Source: Candidatus Zixiibacteriota bacterium (GTDB taxonomy: Bacteria; Zixibacteria; MSB-5A5; JAUVRN01). From it: 15,905 bases of DNA. A model generated the notes under the pieces. The model had not been told where the DNA came from. It did not search any database and saw nothing but the letters and a program-made list of their open reading frames with translations. Positions 7,926-14,991 of the stretch are shown here, piece by piece; position 1 is the stretch's first letter, and every line of letters begins with the position of its first letter. The stretch lies in assembly GCA_030597645.1 (NCBI GenBank), contig JAUVRN010000010.1:1-15905 (forward strand), read 5' to 3'. Both the position numbers and the translations under genes were made by a program.

Positions 7926-10547
7926 GTGCCCATGGAACTGGTCGACTCATGGCTGTCGGAATCCGACCGGCGCCGCGTCTTTTATGTACGGGGCGGACTG
8001 GGCCTCGATCATGAGTACACTCTCGAAGCCCTGGTGCCGGAGGTGCACCGGTATGGATTCGTCCCCTGGCGCGTGGACGATCCGGATGATGCCCGGCTCG
8101 ACCTGGGAGGCAGCACCGAGCCCAGGCTGGCGGCGCTCATTTATGTCACCGGTGCAACAGCCGATCAGTTTGCGCAATACATCGAACGCTGGCTCGCCAG
8201 TTCGCACGGGCCGGCGCAACTTGCCGTGACGCTGGATACCGATCAGCCGGAAAACCAGTCTCTGGCCACAACACTCGGGCGGCTCGTGCGCGAGAACGCA
8301 GTGTACCAGATTGCCGTCGGGTGCAACGACGACGGTCGGGCACATCGCCTGCAGAGACAGGTTCTGGGTGATCGTCTCGATGCCGAGGCGCGGCAGGATC
8401 TGGTACGGCGGGCGTGCGGCAATCCAGCCCGTCTCGAGGCACTGATCCGGGACGTACTTCGCGCCGGGCCCGGGTCCACTTCCCTGGACGCAATCCTCTC
8501 GGAATCCGGCGCCTTTGCCCTGGTGCTCGAACGCGAACGGGACACGTTGCGACGCGCGCACGTAGCGGAGGAACTGCTGGCGCAGAGCCTGCTGGCTGTG
8601 GCCCGCTGTCCCGTGGACCGGCAGGTGCTGCGTTCCCTCGCGGACATCGCCTGGGCGAGCGCACTGTCGCGCTGGCTCGATCTGGGGCGGGTGCAATCGG
8701 AGACCGGCTGCTTCGTCTGGAAGCGTCCCGACCTGGCCGACACACTGTTGTCCATGTTGCCCGAACCGAGGCGGCGTATCCTGCATCGGGCCTGGGCCGA
8801 ATACTGGAGCAGCTTTTCACCGGAACCGGGCAGTGACGAGCATGAGTATCTCGTGTACCACAGCCTGCGGTCGGATGCCTATCGCCGGGCGGTCCGTGTC
8901 GGCCTGGAAAGCGTGCGCTACTGGACGGCCCGCCACCAGGCGCACCGTGCTCTAGATACGCTGGAAGTGGTGAGGCTCTGTCTGGCCAAAGTAGAGCAGC
9001 CGCCGCCCTCGTGGACATACGAACTGGCCATCGCCACGGCCGATGCACGGCGTGTCCTGGCGCGATATGCCGAGGCCAAGGAGAGTCTGCAGAAAGTCCT
9101 GAAGGATCCGGCGATCTCCGGTCAGCCTCGCTGGGAGGCGGATATCTACAAACGCATCGGCGATCTCTGCAAGTCTCTCAAGCAGCCGGACGAAGGCGAA
9201 GCCGTGCTTCATCTGGCTCTGGAGCGCTATCGCGACCTGGACGACCGGGCCGAGATTTCGCACGTGCTCAACAACCTCGGTAATATCCACTACATCGGCG
9301 GCGACCTCGACGCGGCCCTGGCCTGCTACGAGGAGGCACTCGAACTGCAGCGCCAGCTCGACCTGACGCGCGAGATCGCGTCGACGCTGAACAACATCGG
9401 CGGGCTCATGGTGCTGCGGTCGCAGTACGCTCGGGCCGTCGAACGTCTGACCGAAGCCGTGTCGATCAAGCGTACGCTCGACGACCCGGAGGAGCTGGCC
9501 CGCAGCCTCAACAACCTGGCGGTCGCCTATGTGGAAACGGGCAAGTTCGCCCTGGCCTGGGATACCCTGTCCGAATCGTACGCGCTCAACGTGGGGTCCG
9601 GCAAAACCGGTGAACAACTCTTCAACCTGGAGAACATGGCTCTCGTGGCCATGGCTCGCGGGGAGTGGGCCGACGCCATGGCGCGCTGTGAAACGGGACT
9701 CCGGTTGTGCGACAACGCCGACAGCAGCGAGAGCCGGGCGCCGTTTCTGCTGGTCATGTCGGGTGTCGCCCTGGCACAGGGCAACTACGATATCGTTTTG
9801 ACCACCCACAAGGAAGCGGAACGACTCCTCGCCTCACTGGAAGACCCGGATCTGAGGCTGTGGCAGAAGAACTTTGCCGCCGAATGGGCTCTGTGGCGAA
9901 ACCGGCCTGCCGAGGTCATGGCGCGCACCACGGAGACGATCGACATCGCACAGGAAGAAGATCTTCCGGCCTGGATTACGCGACGCCAGATACAGAGAGC
10001 CCGCGGTGCACTCATGACCGATCCGCGGGATGCCAACGCCGTCCGCTGGCTCCATCGATCTCTGGATCTGGCTGAACAGACCGGCGCGTTGCCCGAACAG
10101 ATCAAGGCCAGAGTGCTGCTGGCCGAACTGGAGGTCCGAGAAGGCCGGCTCGAGTACGCCCAGGATCATCTGCGTCGGTGCGAGGCCATGTTGCTGGACT
10201 GCGGTGCCAAACCGCTGTTTCTGCCCTTCTCACACGCGCTCGGTTCATTCTACCAGAAACGCGGTGATCTGGAAATGGCCCTGTCCGTGTTCGAGACGGC
10301 CCGCAAGCTCTCTACCGGTCTGGCGGTGCCTGAGTGGACGTGGAGATTCCTGGCCCAGACGGGACACCTGCTGGTGGAATTGCGGCGACACGATGAAGCG
10401 GTCAGCCAGTACCGGGGCGGCCTGGAGATTCTCACGCACCTGGTGGAGCGCCTCCCCGATGAAGACCGGGATGGCTACATGCAGGACCACGAGAAGATCG
10501 CGCTGGAAAAGGGACTGCGTTCCTGCCGGGATACTCTGGTGTCGTAG
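7926..10547 (+). CDS. TPR protein with degenerate STAND/AAA-type NTPase region
   Basis: An 873-residue protein from GTG 7926 (ATG 7932 is an alternative; no Shine-Dalgarno for either). Residues about 1-180 resemble the ATPase segment of PknK-like kinase-ATPase-TPR proteins: a strand VFYVRGGLGLDHEY occupies the P-loop place but lacks the Lys-Ser pair (H29, E30), and RACGNPARLEALI (162-174) resembles the GNP-x-F-x-x-E motif that closes such domains. A helical region follows, then TPR repeats from about residue 403, clear to about 610 (NNLGNIHYIGGDLDAALACYEEAL and relatives) and degenerate to near the C-terminus. It probably acts as a scaffold rather than an NTPase. It is in the same frame as the upstream kinase, 75 nt after its stop. 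Specific partners cannot be read. Confidence 0.82.
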   Translation: MPMELVDSWLSESDRRRVFYVRGGLGLDHEYTLEALVPEVHRYGFVPWRVDDPDDARLDLGGSTEPRLAALIYVTGATADQFAQYIERWLASSHGPAQLAVTLDTDQPENQSLATTLGRLVRENAVYQIAVGCNDDGRAHRLQRQVLGDRLDAEARQDLVRRACGNPARLEALIRDVLRAGPGSTSLDAILSESGAFALVLERERDTLRRAHVAEELLAQSLLAVARCPVDRQVLRSLADIAWASALSRWLDLGRVQSETGCFVWKRPDLADTLLSMLPEPRRRILHRAWAEYWSSFSPEPGSDEHEYLVYHSLRSDAYRRAVRVGLESVRYWTARHQAHRALDTLEVVRLCLAKVEQPPPSWTYELAIATADARRVLARYAEAKESLQKVLKDPAISGQPRWEADIYKRIGDLCKSLKQPDEGEAVLHLALERYRDLDDRAEISHVLNNLGNIHYIGGDLDAALACYEEALELQRQLDLTREIASTLNNIGGLMVLRSQYARAVERLTEAVSIKRTLDDPEELARSLNNLAVAYVETGKFALAWDTLSESYALNVGSGKTGEQLFNLENMALVAMARGEWADAMARCETGLRLCDNADSSESRAPFLLVMSGVALAQGNYDIVLTTHKEAERLLASLEDPDLRLWQKNFAAEWALWRNRPAEVMARTTETIDIAQEEDLPAWITRRQIQRARGALMTDPRDANAVRWLHRSLDLAEQTGALPEQIKARVLLAELEVREGRLEYAQDHLRRCEAMLLDCGAKPLFLPFSHALGSFYQKRGDLEMALSVFETARKLSTGLAVPEWTWRFLAQTGHLLVELRRHDEAVSQYRGGLEILTHLVERLPDEDRDGYMQDHEKIALEKGLRSCRDTLVS

Positions 10548-10580
10548 CATCGTGTCTCAGAGGTAACTGGAATAAAAAAT

Positions 10581-10606
10581 AGGCCACCCACGACTGCGGG
10601 TGGCCT
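10581..10606 (-). terminator. Intrinsic terminator for the minus-strand small ORF
   Basis: A perfect 9-bp stem, AGGCCACCC (10581-10589) with GGGTGGCCT (10598-10606), encloses an 8-nt loop. On the minus strand it is followed by ATTTTTTATT (10580-10571), a strong U-tract. On the plus strand no T-run follows, so it mainly serves minus-strand transcripts. It begins 21 nt after the small ORF stop and 33 nt from the convergent TPR gene stop. Confidence 0.9.
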
Positions 10607-10627
10607 CCAGACAGGACTAATCGAGGT

Positions 10628-10708
10628 TTACTGGCCGCCTAGCGAGATGCCCCGACCGGGGGCAATCTTGGCTTCCAGTTCTTCAACCTCGAGGATGTAG
10701 ACTTCCAC
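10628..10708 (-). CDS. 26-residue small ORF, candidate secreted or modified peptide
   Basis: A GTG start at 10708, 26 sense codons and a TAA stop at 10628-10630. The peptide has an acidic, helix-prone first half (EVEELEAKI, residues 7-15) and a glycine-rich tail APGRGISLGGQ (16-26). It contains no cysteine and only one hydroxy residue (S22), so it does not look like a lanthipeptide or thiopeptide precursor. Reality is supported by a perfect 10-nt Shine-Dalgarno and a strong terminator 21 nt after the stop, both rare among the neighbours. It lies downstream, on the same strand, of the PqqD-M50-HlyD gene, whose domains would suit handling a small peptide. I do not recognise the family. Alternatives are a leader peptide or a chance ORF inside a small RNA. 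The function is not known and the link to the M50 gene is inference. Confidence 0.6.
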   Translation of the reverse strand: MEVYILEVEELEAKIAPGRGISLGGQ

Positions 10709-10865
10709 GGTGTAATCACCTCCTCGTGATGAGTGGACGATCCAGACAACCCGGCGTCGGCTAGGCCAACCACCAGCAAGCAGGTCCCAGCGGTACACCC
10801 GTACCGCCTGGCATCCATGCCCGGGTGAGTCGAGGACACACCCCTACCCACCGAAGTCTACTTCC
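10693..10865 (-). promoter_or_regulatory. Structured leader whose 5' end pairs with the small ORF start codon
   Basis: On the minus strand, GGAAGTAGACTTCGGTGG (10865-10848) can pair antiparallel with CCGTGGAAGTCTACATCC (10710-10693), which includes the GTG start. Sixteen of 18 positions pair, two as G-U, with a 9-bp perfect core. In between are a hairpin with arms CCAGGCGGTAC and GTACCGCTGG (10811-10787, one bulged G), and shorter stems including GGGTG/CACCC and GTTGGC/GCCGAC. The arrangement resembles a closed multibranch cis-regulator of translation. No known riboswitch class was recognised. Confidence 0.45.
10715..10724 (-). promoter_or_regulatory. Perfect Shine-Dalgarno of the small ORF, in a possible hairpin switch
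   Basis: The minus strand reads AGGAGGTGAT (10724-10715), complementary to ten contiguous bases of the 16S tail. Ten nt separate AGGAGG from the GTG start. The surrounding sequence can form two exclusive hairpins: ATCAC-GAGGAG-GTGAT (10730-10715), which leaves the core in the loop, or GGTG-ATTA-CACC (10720-10709), which covers its 3' half. Most other genes in the window have weak or no such site. Confidence 0.8.
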
Positions 10866-10872
10866 GCTGTGC

Positions 10873-10901
10873 AATAAGTGAACTTTCTGGTGGTCTGTCA
10901 A
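10873..10901 (-). promoter_or_regulatory. Candidate sigma70-like promoter of the small ORF
   Basis: On the minus strand TTGACA (10901-10896) is a perfect -35, followed by a 17-nt spacer and CTTATT (10878-10873), a -10 matching only three of six consensus bases. The expected start near 10867 would begin the transcript almost exactly at the leader strand that pairs with the start codon. A second, weaker option is TTGTAG with CATAAT (10930-10925) and an 18-nt spacer. Confidence 0.45.
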
Positions 10902-10921
10902 GGACCGGTGCAGAAAAGTGA

Positions 10922-10962
10922 CGCATTATGCGAAAAACACACGGGGAGCTACAATATATTGT
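10922..10962. promoter_or_regulatory. Two dyads in an AT-rich patch upstream of the small ORF promoter
   Basis: CGCATTATGCG (10922-10932) is an 11-bp palindrome with one central base. ACAATATATTGT (10951-10962) is a perfect 12-bp palindrome. They lie about 20 and 50 bp upstream of the candidate -35 and 30 bp or more beyond the M50 gene stop. In so GC-rich a window they could be operators, or simply part of an AT-rich promoter region. Confidence 0.4.
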
Positions 10963-10992
10963 GCCGCCAGGAGCATCTCATACAAGGAGAAG

Positions 10993-13365
10993 CTACCACC
11001 AGGACCAGAATTCGATCCGGATAAACCGCGCCACACCCCGGATCAGGCGCCATGCGCCGGTCCTCCGACCCGTGGAGACCTTGGCGTAGCCGCTGGTCCC
11101 GACACTGAGCTCACCGGAGTTAGGCAGTGCGGCCACGGCCATAAACGTCGAAGATTCGCCTGCCCAGTCTCCCACCGGCGCGATCCAAATCAGTGTGCCC
11201 TCAAAAGAGCGAAACGGCTCGCTGTGTGTCTTGAGTGTGACCTTTTGCCCCGGCTGCAGCAGCGGTACATCGGCTTCGGCCACGTTCATCACGCAACGGA
11301 CGCTGTCGGTCCGCGCGATGCGGCAGACCACTTCGTTCTGGCTGGCCAGGCGGAGCACGGTACCTGCGACGGGTGATGTGTACACCGTCGACTCGAGCTG
11401 ATCGCCGTAGAACGTGACCTGGGTCTGTAGCTTAGAAATCTCCGCGGTGACCTTGGCCACTTCTTCCTGCTTGGGCGGGGCTGCCAGAAGAGCCAGCGCC
11501 TGCCGGGCGCTTTCGAGTCGGGCCTCCTGCGCAGCCACGGCCGTCTGCGCAAATTCCAGTGAAGACTGCGGCGCGAGATTCCGATCGAATAGCGACTGTG
11601 TCCGGGTGAGCGTCTGCCTGGACTGATTCAGCAGACTCTCCTCTTCGCGGATCCGCGCCTGTGCTTCGGCGATCGCTTCCGGTTTGGGGCCGGACTTCAG
11701 TAGATCGAGTTCGGCCTGTTTGGCTCGCAACCCCGCCTGGGCCTCGGTGTGGACGCTGGTGAATTCGTCCGTGGCAATGTGCAAGACCGTGTCGCCCGGG
11801 AGCACCCGGTCCCCAACCTCAACGGAAGGAAGGATATGGAGCGTGGTAAAGCCTGAGGCGACCAGCTTGGAAATGCGCGTGTGAGTAAGTTCGGCCTGGC
11901 CGTTTTCGTACCACTCGGTGCGCACGTAGCCGTCGACCAGAACAGACACGGTCATCTGCGCCCAGGGCTCGATGCGAGCAGGACTTCCGACGCGATATTC
12001 GAGTGGGACCAGCAGGGCGATGACTGCCGCCAGTCCCGCAAGACCCCATAGAATCGGTTTGCGCACCTTGTGTAGTGTCCGGGGCACGGCGGCCCGCGTG
12101 GCCCGACCGATCGGGCGCCGGAACATAACGGCTGCCAGAAAGAGGTACAACAGCAATCCGGGCCCCCGCCAGCGATCCACCACGAACGTGAGCGACACGA
12201 CGGCCAGGTATCCGATCAGGAATACCGAGTAGACCACGGCGGCCATGCCGTAGAACCAGTAGATGCGGCGTTCGCGCCGGGTCGGCGGCTCGACGTAGGG
12301 CCAGTCGCGGCCGAAGAGACGGTGACCCATCCAGCGAAATGCGCGAAAACGGAGATTGGGGATGCCCAGGCCGTCGGAGAGCAGATAATACCCGTCCAGC
12401 TTGATGAGCGGGTTGAAATTGAACAGCACGTTGAACAGGCTGACCACGGCTACGAGCCAGAAGAGCTGGTTGGGCAGCGTATCCACCGTGGTCACGCGCC
12501 AGCCCAGGACACCCACGGCACCCAGCAGGACTTGAAAGTAAGCCCCGGAAAACGTGACGAGCAGCTTCTTCCACTTTTCACGGAAGAGCCACGCATCGGA
12601 AAGGTCGCAGTAGAGACACGGCTGAAAATAGAGCAGCAGAAAGCCCATCTCGTTGACGTGACCGCCCAGGTGGCGGCAGACCAGTCCGTGCGCGATCTCG
12701 TGCAGCGAGATGACCAGGAAGATCGACACGATCAAAAGCGGGATGGAGCTTCCCTGCAGCATCCCCGCCAGGCTAAAACGAAAGGCATCACCGCTCTGAG
12801 CGACGATGACCAGGGCCCCAGCGATGACCAGAAGCGATGCCGGCCAGAACCACGGCCGGAACAGCAAGCGCAGGCGTCGCGCCCATCGCCCGAGCCAGAC
12901 ATCTGGATCGATGGCCTTGAGCTTGACGAACAAGAGGCGTCCGACACCGCGGTCGTCCGCCTGGCGGGACGCGAGGGCGGAAGAGGCCTTTTCTGAACGC
13001 TCGCCCTCGAGCAGACCGAGCGTCTCCAGCCGTTCGACGAATCCGGAGAGTGATGCCTCGGGCAGTGCCGACCCGAATTGTTCCTGAAATGCTTCGGCCA
13101 GGCCGGGCAGGGTTCGCGTACCGTCCATCTGCTGGAGCAGCCACCATTCTGGAGGTCGCATCCGGGCATATCGACGACTGCGGGGGTCCTTGACCACCAC
13201 GTACTCGCGGTCGCCCTCCTGTTGGTGGCTGACCTCGATGTTTTCCCGTTTGCGGGGCAGGCTAGCGGGCGTCAGGGGTGGCGACCTCCATACGCTCCAC
13301 CAAGAATCGCCACAGCGCGGCGGGACGGTCGTGGCGAAAGTGAGGGAGCGAACCGCCGCGCACAC
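10993..13365 (-). CDS. PqqD-like / M50 site-2 protease / HlyD-type fusion protein
   Basis: Up to 790 residues. Using GTG 13365: a PqqD-like winged region at about 50-122 (YVVVKDPRSRRYARM, WWLLQQMDGTRT); an M50 intramembrane protease with HEIAH (H222, E223, H226), the family motif YCDLSDAW (252-259) and NFNPLIKLDGYY (316-327, D324 as third ligand), amid several membrane segments to about 455; then a HlyD-like part with lipoyl-type halves around 505-540 and 655-690 flanking a coiled coil at 545-655. The tail is aromatic (EFWSWW). PqqD domains bind peptide substrates, S2P proteases cut in membranes and HlyD adaptors span the periplasm. The start is uncertain: GTG 13365 overlaps mobB by 104 nt, CTG 13275 follows a GGAGG, and GTG 13200 would trim the PqqD domain. 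No ABC transporter is nearby. Confidence 0.85.
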   Translation of the reverse strand: MCAAVRSLTFATTVPPRCGDSWWSVWRSPPLTPASLPRKRENIEVSHQQEGDREYVVVKDPRSRRYARMRPPEWWLLQQMDGTRTLPGLAEAFQEQFGSALPEASLSGFVERLETLGLLEGERSEKASSALASRQADDRGVGRLLFVKLKAIDPDVWLGRWARRLRLLFRPWFWPASLLVIAGALVIVAQSGDAFRFSLAGMLQGSSIPLLIVSIFLVISLHEIAHGLVCRHLGGHVNEMGFLLLYFQPCLYCDLSDAWLFREKWKKLLVTFSGAYFQVLLGAVGVLGWRVTTVDTLPNQLFWLVAVVSLFNVLFNFNPLIKLDGYYLLSDGLGIPNLRFRAFRWMGHRLFGRDWPYVEPPTRRERRIYWFYGMAAVVYSVFLIGYLAVVSLTFVVDRWRGPGLLLYLFLAAVMFRRPIGRATRAAVPRTLHKVRKPILWGLAGLAAVIALLVPLEYRVGSPARIEPWAQMTVSVLVDGYVRTEWYENGQAELTHTRISKLVASGFTTLHILPSVEVGDRVLPGDTVLHIATDEFTSVHTEAQAGLRAKQAELDLLKSGPKPEAIAEAQARIREEESLLNQSRQTLTRTQSLFDRNLAPQSSLEFAQTAVAAQEARLESARQALALLAAPPKQEEVAKVTAEISKLQTQVTFYGDQLESTVYTSPVAGTVLRLASQNEVVCRIARTDSVRCVMNVAEADVPLLQPGQKVTLKTHSEPFRSFEGTLIWIAPVGDWAGESSTFMAVAALPNSGELSVGTSGYAKVSTGRRTGAWRLIRGVARFIRIEFWSWW

Positions 13366-13765
13366 CTATGGTGGCGACGCAATCCTCATCGAGTGCAGGC
13401 ACGTGCTGACCCGCCCGTGCCACGCGTACCCACGGCACGGATTCGGGCGCATACGACTCGACCAGCCAGAGATCGAGGTCCCGGCCGAACCGGCGGCTGA
13501 GTGCTCGCACACTGGGCCGTGTCGATGAGTGCTCCATCATCATCGTGCGGCCCGCGCCCGCGGTCACGACGCGCACCGCGTCGGCGTCCGCCAGTCGCGC
13601 GGAGTCCTTGCCCGCCGGCTCGAATTGGAGCGGTCGCGCTGCGCACTTGAGTACGCCCACCCGGATGCCGGCGGCGGCCGCCCGTTCCACGAGCCTGTAC
13701 AGCAGCCTGGTCTTGACTGAATTGTGCGGCCCCACCAGCGCGATGACAGGTGGCACAGCACTCAC
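13262..13765 (-). CDS. mobB: MobB-like molybdopterin-guanine dinucleotide biosynthesis adaptor
   Basis: A 167-residue protein starting at GTG 13765, which overlaps the moeA stop as GTGA. The N-terminus aligns by eye with MobB: a strand, a P-loop-like GPHNSVKT (12-19), then GVLKCAA in place of the usual IKH-x-H, and GKDSARLADADAVRVV, matching the GKDS-x-R-x-x-x-A-G-A region. MobB binds GTP and assists MobA in attaching GMP to molybdopterin. The P-loop is altered: the glycine before the lysine is V17, and the histidines after the lysine are lost, so GTPase activity may be reduced. Identity rests on the GKDS region and its place beside moeA and mobA. The C-terminal half shows no further motif. 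Confidence 0.78.
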   Translation of the reverse strand: MSAVPPVIALVGPHNSVKTRLLYRLVERAAAAGIRVGVLKCAARPLQFEPAGKDSARLADADAVRVVTAGAGRTMMMEHSSTRPSVRALSRRFGRDLDLWLVESYAPESVPWVRVARAGQHVPALDEDCVATIGVRGGSLPHFRHDRPAALWRFLVERMEVATPDAR

Positions 13766-14991
13766 GGTACAGTCCGCAGCGGCGGGTCCGCGAGCAGTTC
13801 GAATGCGACTTCTTCACCCGCCGCAACCCGCCGGCAGCGTTCCGGCAGGATGATCAGCGCGTTGGCGTTGACCATGCTGCGAATATTGCTCGACCCGCCG
13901 GGTCCCACCGGTCGCACGTGCCAGCGGTCCCCGGCCTGGCGGGCGTGGGCGCGGATGAACTCACGCAAGGCGTGCTTCTTGCCTACAGACATCTCACACA
14001 CACCGGTGCGACGCGCGCGAAAGACGAGGCGGTGACCTGTAGCTCTCATCACGAAGGGGCGGACGAACCGGTCGAAGGCGATCATGGCGGATACCGGATT
14101 GCCGGGCAGCCCGTACCACCAGAGGCGACCGAGACGGCCGAATGCCTGGGGCTTGGCCGGTCTCATGCCGACTTTGACCAGATCCACGGACCGGTAGCGC
14201 CGTAGAAATACCTTAACCACGTCGAAATCGCCGGCGGAGACTCCGCCGATCGTGACCAGCATGTCGAGTTCCCGGCGGTGCTCCTTGAGTATGCGATCGA
14301 GGAATTCCGGGCGGTCGCCGACGCGTCCCAGGTCGATCGCCTGCACACCTGCATCCCTCGCCATGGCCAGGATCGTGGGGCGATTGGAATCGAACACTTC
14401 GCCGCGCCGGAGACGTGATCCGGGGGGCACCAGTTCGTCGCCGGTGGACACCACCCCCACGCGCAGAGGCCTGGCGACACGGAGTGTCTTGTATCCAGCG
14501 GTGATGGCCAGACCCAGCTCCTGCGCCCGTATCACCGTACCGGCTCGAATCAACAAGGTTCCGCGCCGGAAGTTTTCACGGGGCCGCCTGACGTACGCGC
14601 CCCTTTTCGGCGCCGCGACAAACCGTACCCGGCCGTCGGTTCTCGTCCCATGCTCCACCGGCACTCCCGCGTCGGCGCCGGCCGGCATGGGTGCGCCGGT
14701 CATGATGCGCCACGCGGTACCCGCCGCAAGGCGAAGGTGTGGTGTGCGTCCTGCCTGCGATCGACCCGATTCGGCGAGCCACACCGGTGTATCCGACCCG
14801 GCATCGCGCAGGTCGCGTGCGTGCACGGCGTACCCGTCCATAGCGGAGCGGGCTTCTACCGGATCATCGATCGTGGCTCGAATGTCTTCGAGCAGTACGC
14901 GGCCGGCGGCCGCTTCTACGGGGATGCGTTCACTCCGGGGAGCCGGAGCGCAGGTCAGAACATGTTTGAGATAGGCGCCGTAAGACTTCAC
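13762..14991 (-). CDS. moeA: Molybdopterin molybdenumtransferase MoeA
   Basis: A 409-residue protein, the usual MoeA length, from GTG 14991. MoeA inserts molybdenum into adenylylated molybdopterin. Motifs are SAMDGYAV (49-56), TGAPMPAGAD (98-107), STGDEL (182-187), GGVSAGDFD (249-257) and GLPGNPVSA (294-302), covering the family active site, followed by the C-terminal beta domain. The frame is open upstream to 15378, but that stretch lies wholly within mobA, lacks MoeA similarity and would make the protein far too long, so GTG 14991, overlapping the mobA TGA as GTGA, is preferred. The gene sits between mobA and mobB, an arrangement expected for a molybdenum-cofactor operon. No molybdoenzyme gene is visible in the window. 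Confidence 0.93.
   Translation of the reverse strand: MKSYGAYLKHVLTCAPAPRSERIPVEAAAGRVLLEDIRATIDDPVEARSAMDGYAVHARDLRDAGSDTPVWLAESGRSQAGRTPHLRLAAGTAWRIMTGAPMPAGADAGVPVEHGTRTDGRVRFVAAPKRGAYVRRPRENFRRGTLLIRAGTVIRAQELGLAITAGYKTLRVARPLRVGVVSTGDELVPPGSRLRRGEVFDSNRPTILAMARDAGVQAIDLGRVGDRPEFLDRILKEHRRELDMLVTIGGVSAGDFDVVKVFLRRYRSVDLVKVGMRPAKPQAFGRLGRLWWYGLPGNPVSAMIAFDRFVRPFVMRATGHRLVFRARRTGVCEMSVGKKHALREFIRAHARQAGDRWHVRPVGPGGSSNIRSMVNANALIILPERCRRVAAGEEVAFELLADPPLRTVP

Noticed and set aside
10628..10708. C-terminal GGQ of the small ORF, as in Pup/UBact tags
   Set aside because: Pup-like proteins are over twice as long with a helical C-terminal half, and no ligase, depupylase or proteasome gene is in the window; the match of three residues is probably chance.
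10639..10851. 70-residue minus-strand frame through the leader of the small ORF
   Set aside because: No ribosome-binding site before its GTG; it overlaps the small ORF in another frame and shows no recognisable motif, whereas the strong Shine-Dalgarno is spaced for GTG 10708.
10693..10867. 6S RNA or tmRNA for the structured leader
   Set aside because: End pairing and length near 170 nt recall 6S RNA, but no consensus bubble is evident; no tRNA-like acceptor, resume codon context or ALAA tag suggests tmRNA.
12322..12996. 224-residue open frame on the plus strand opposite the M50 domain
   Set aside because: Charged low-complexity shadow of a gene with intact HEIAH and NFNPLIKLDG motifs.
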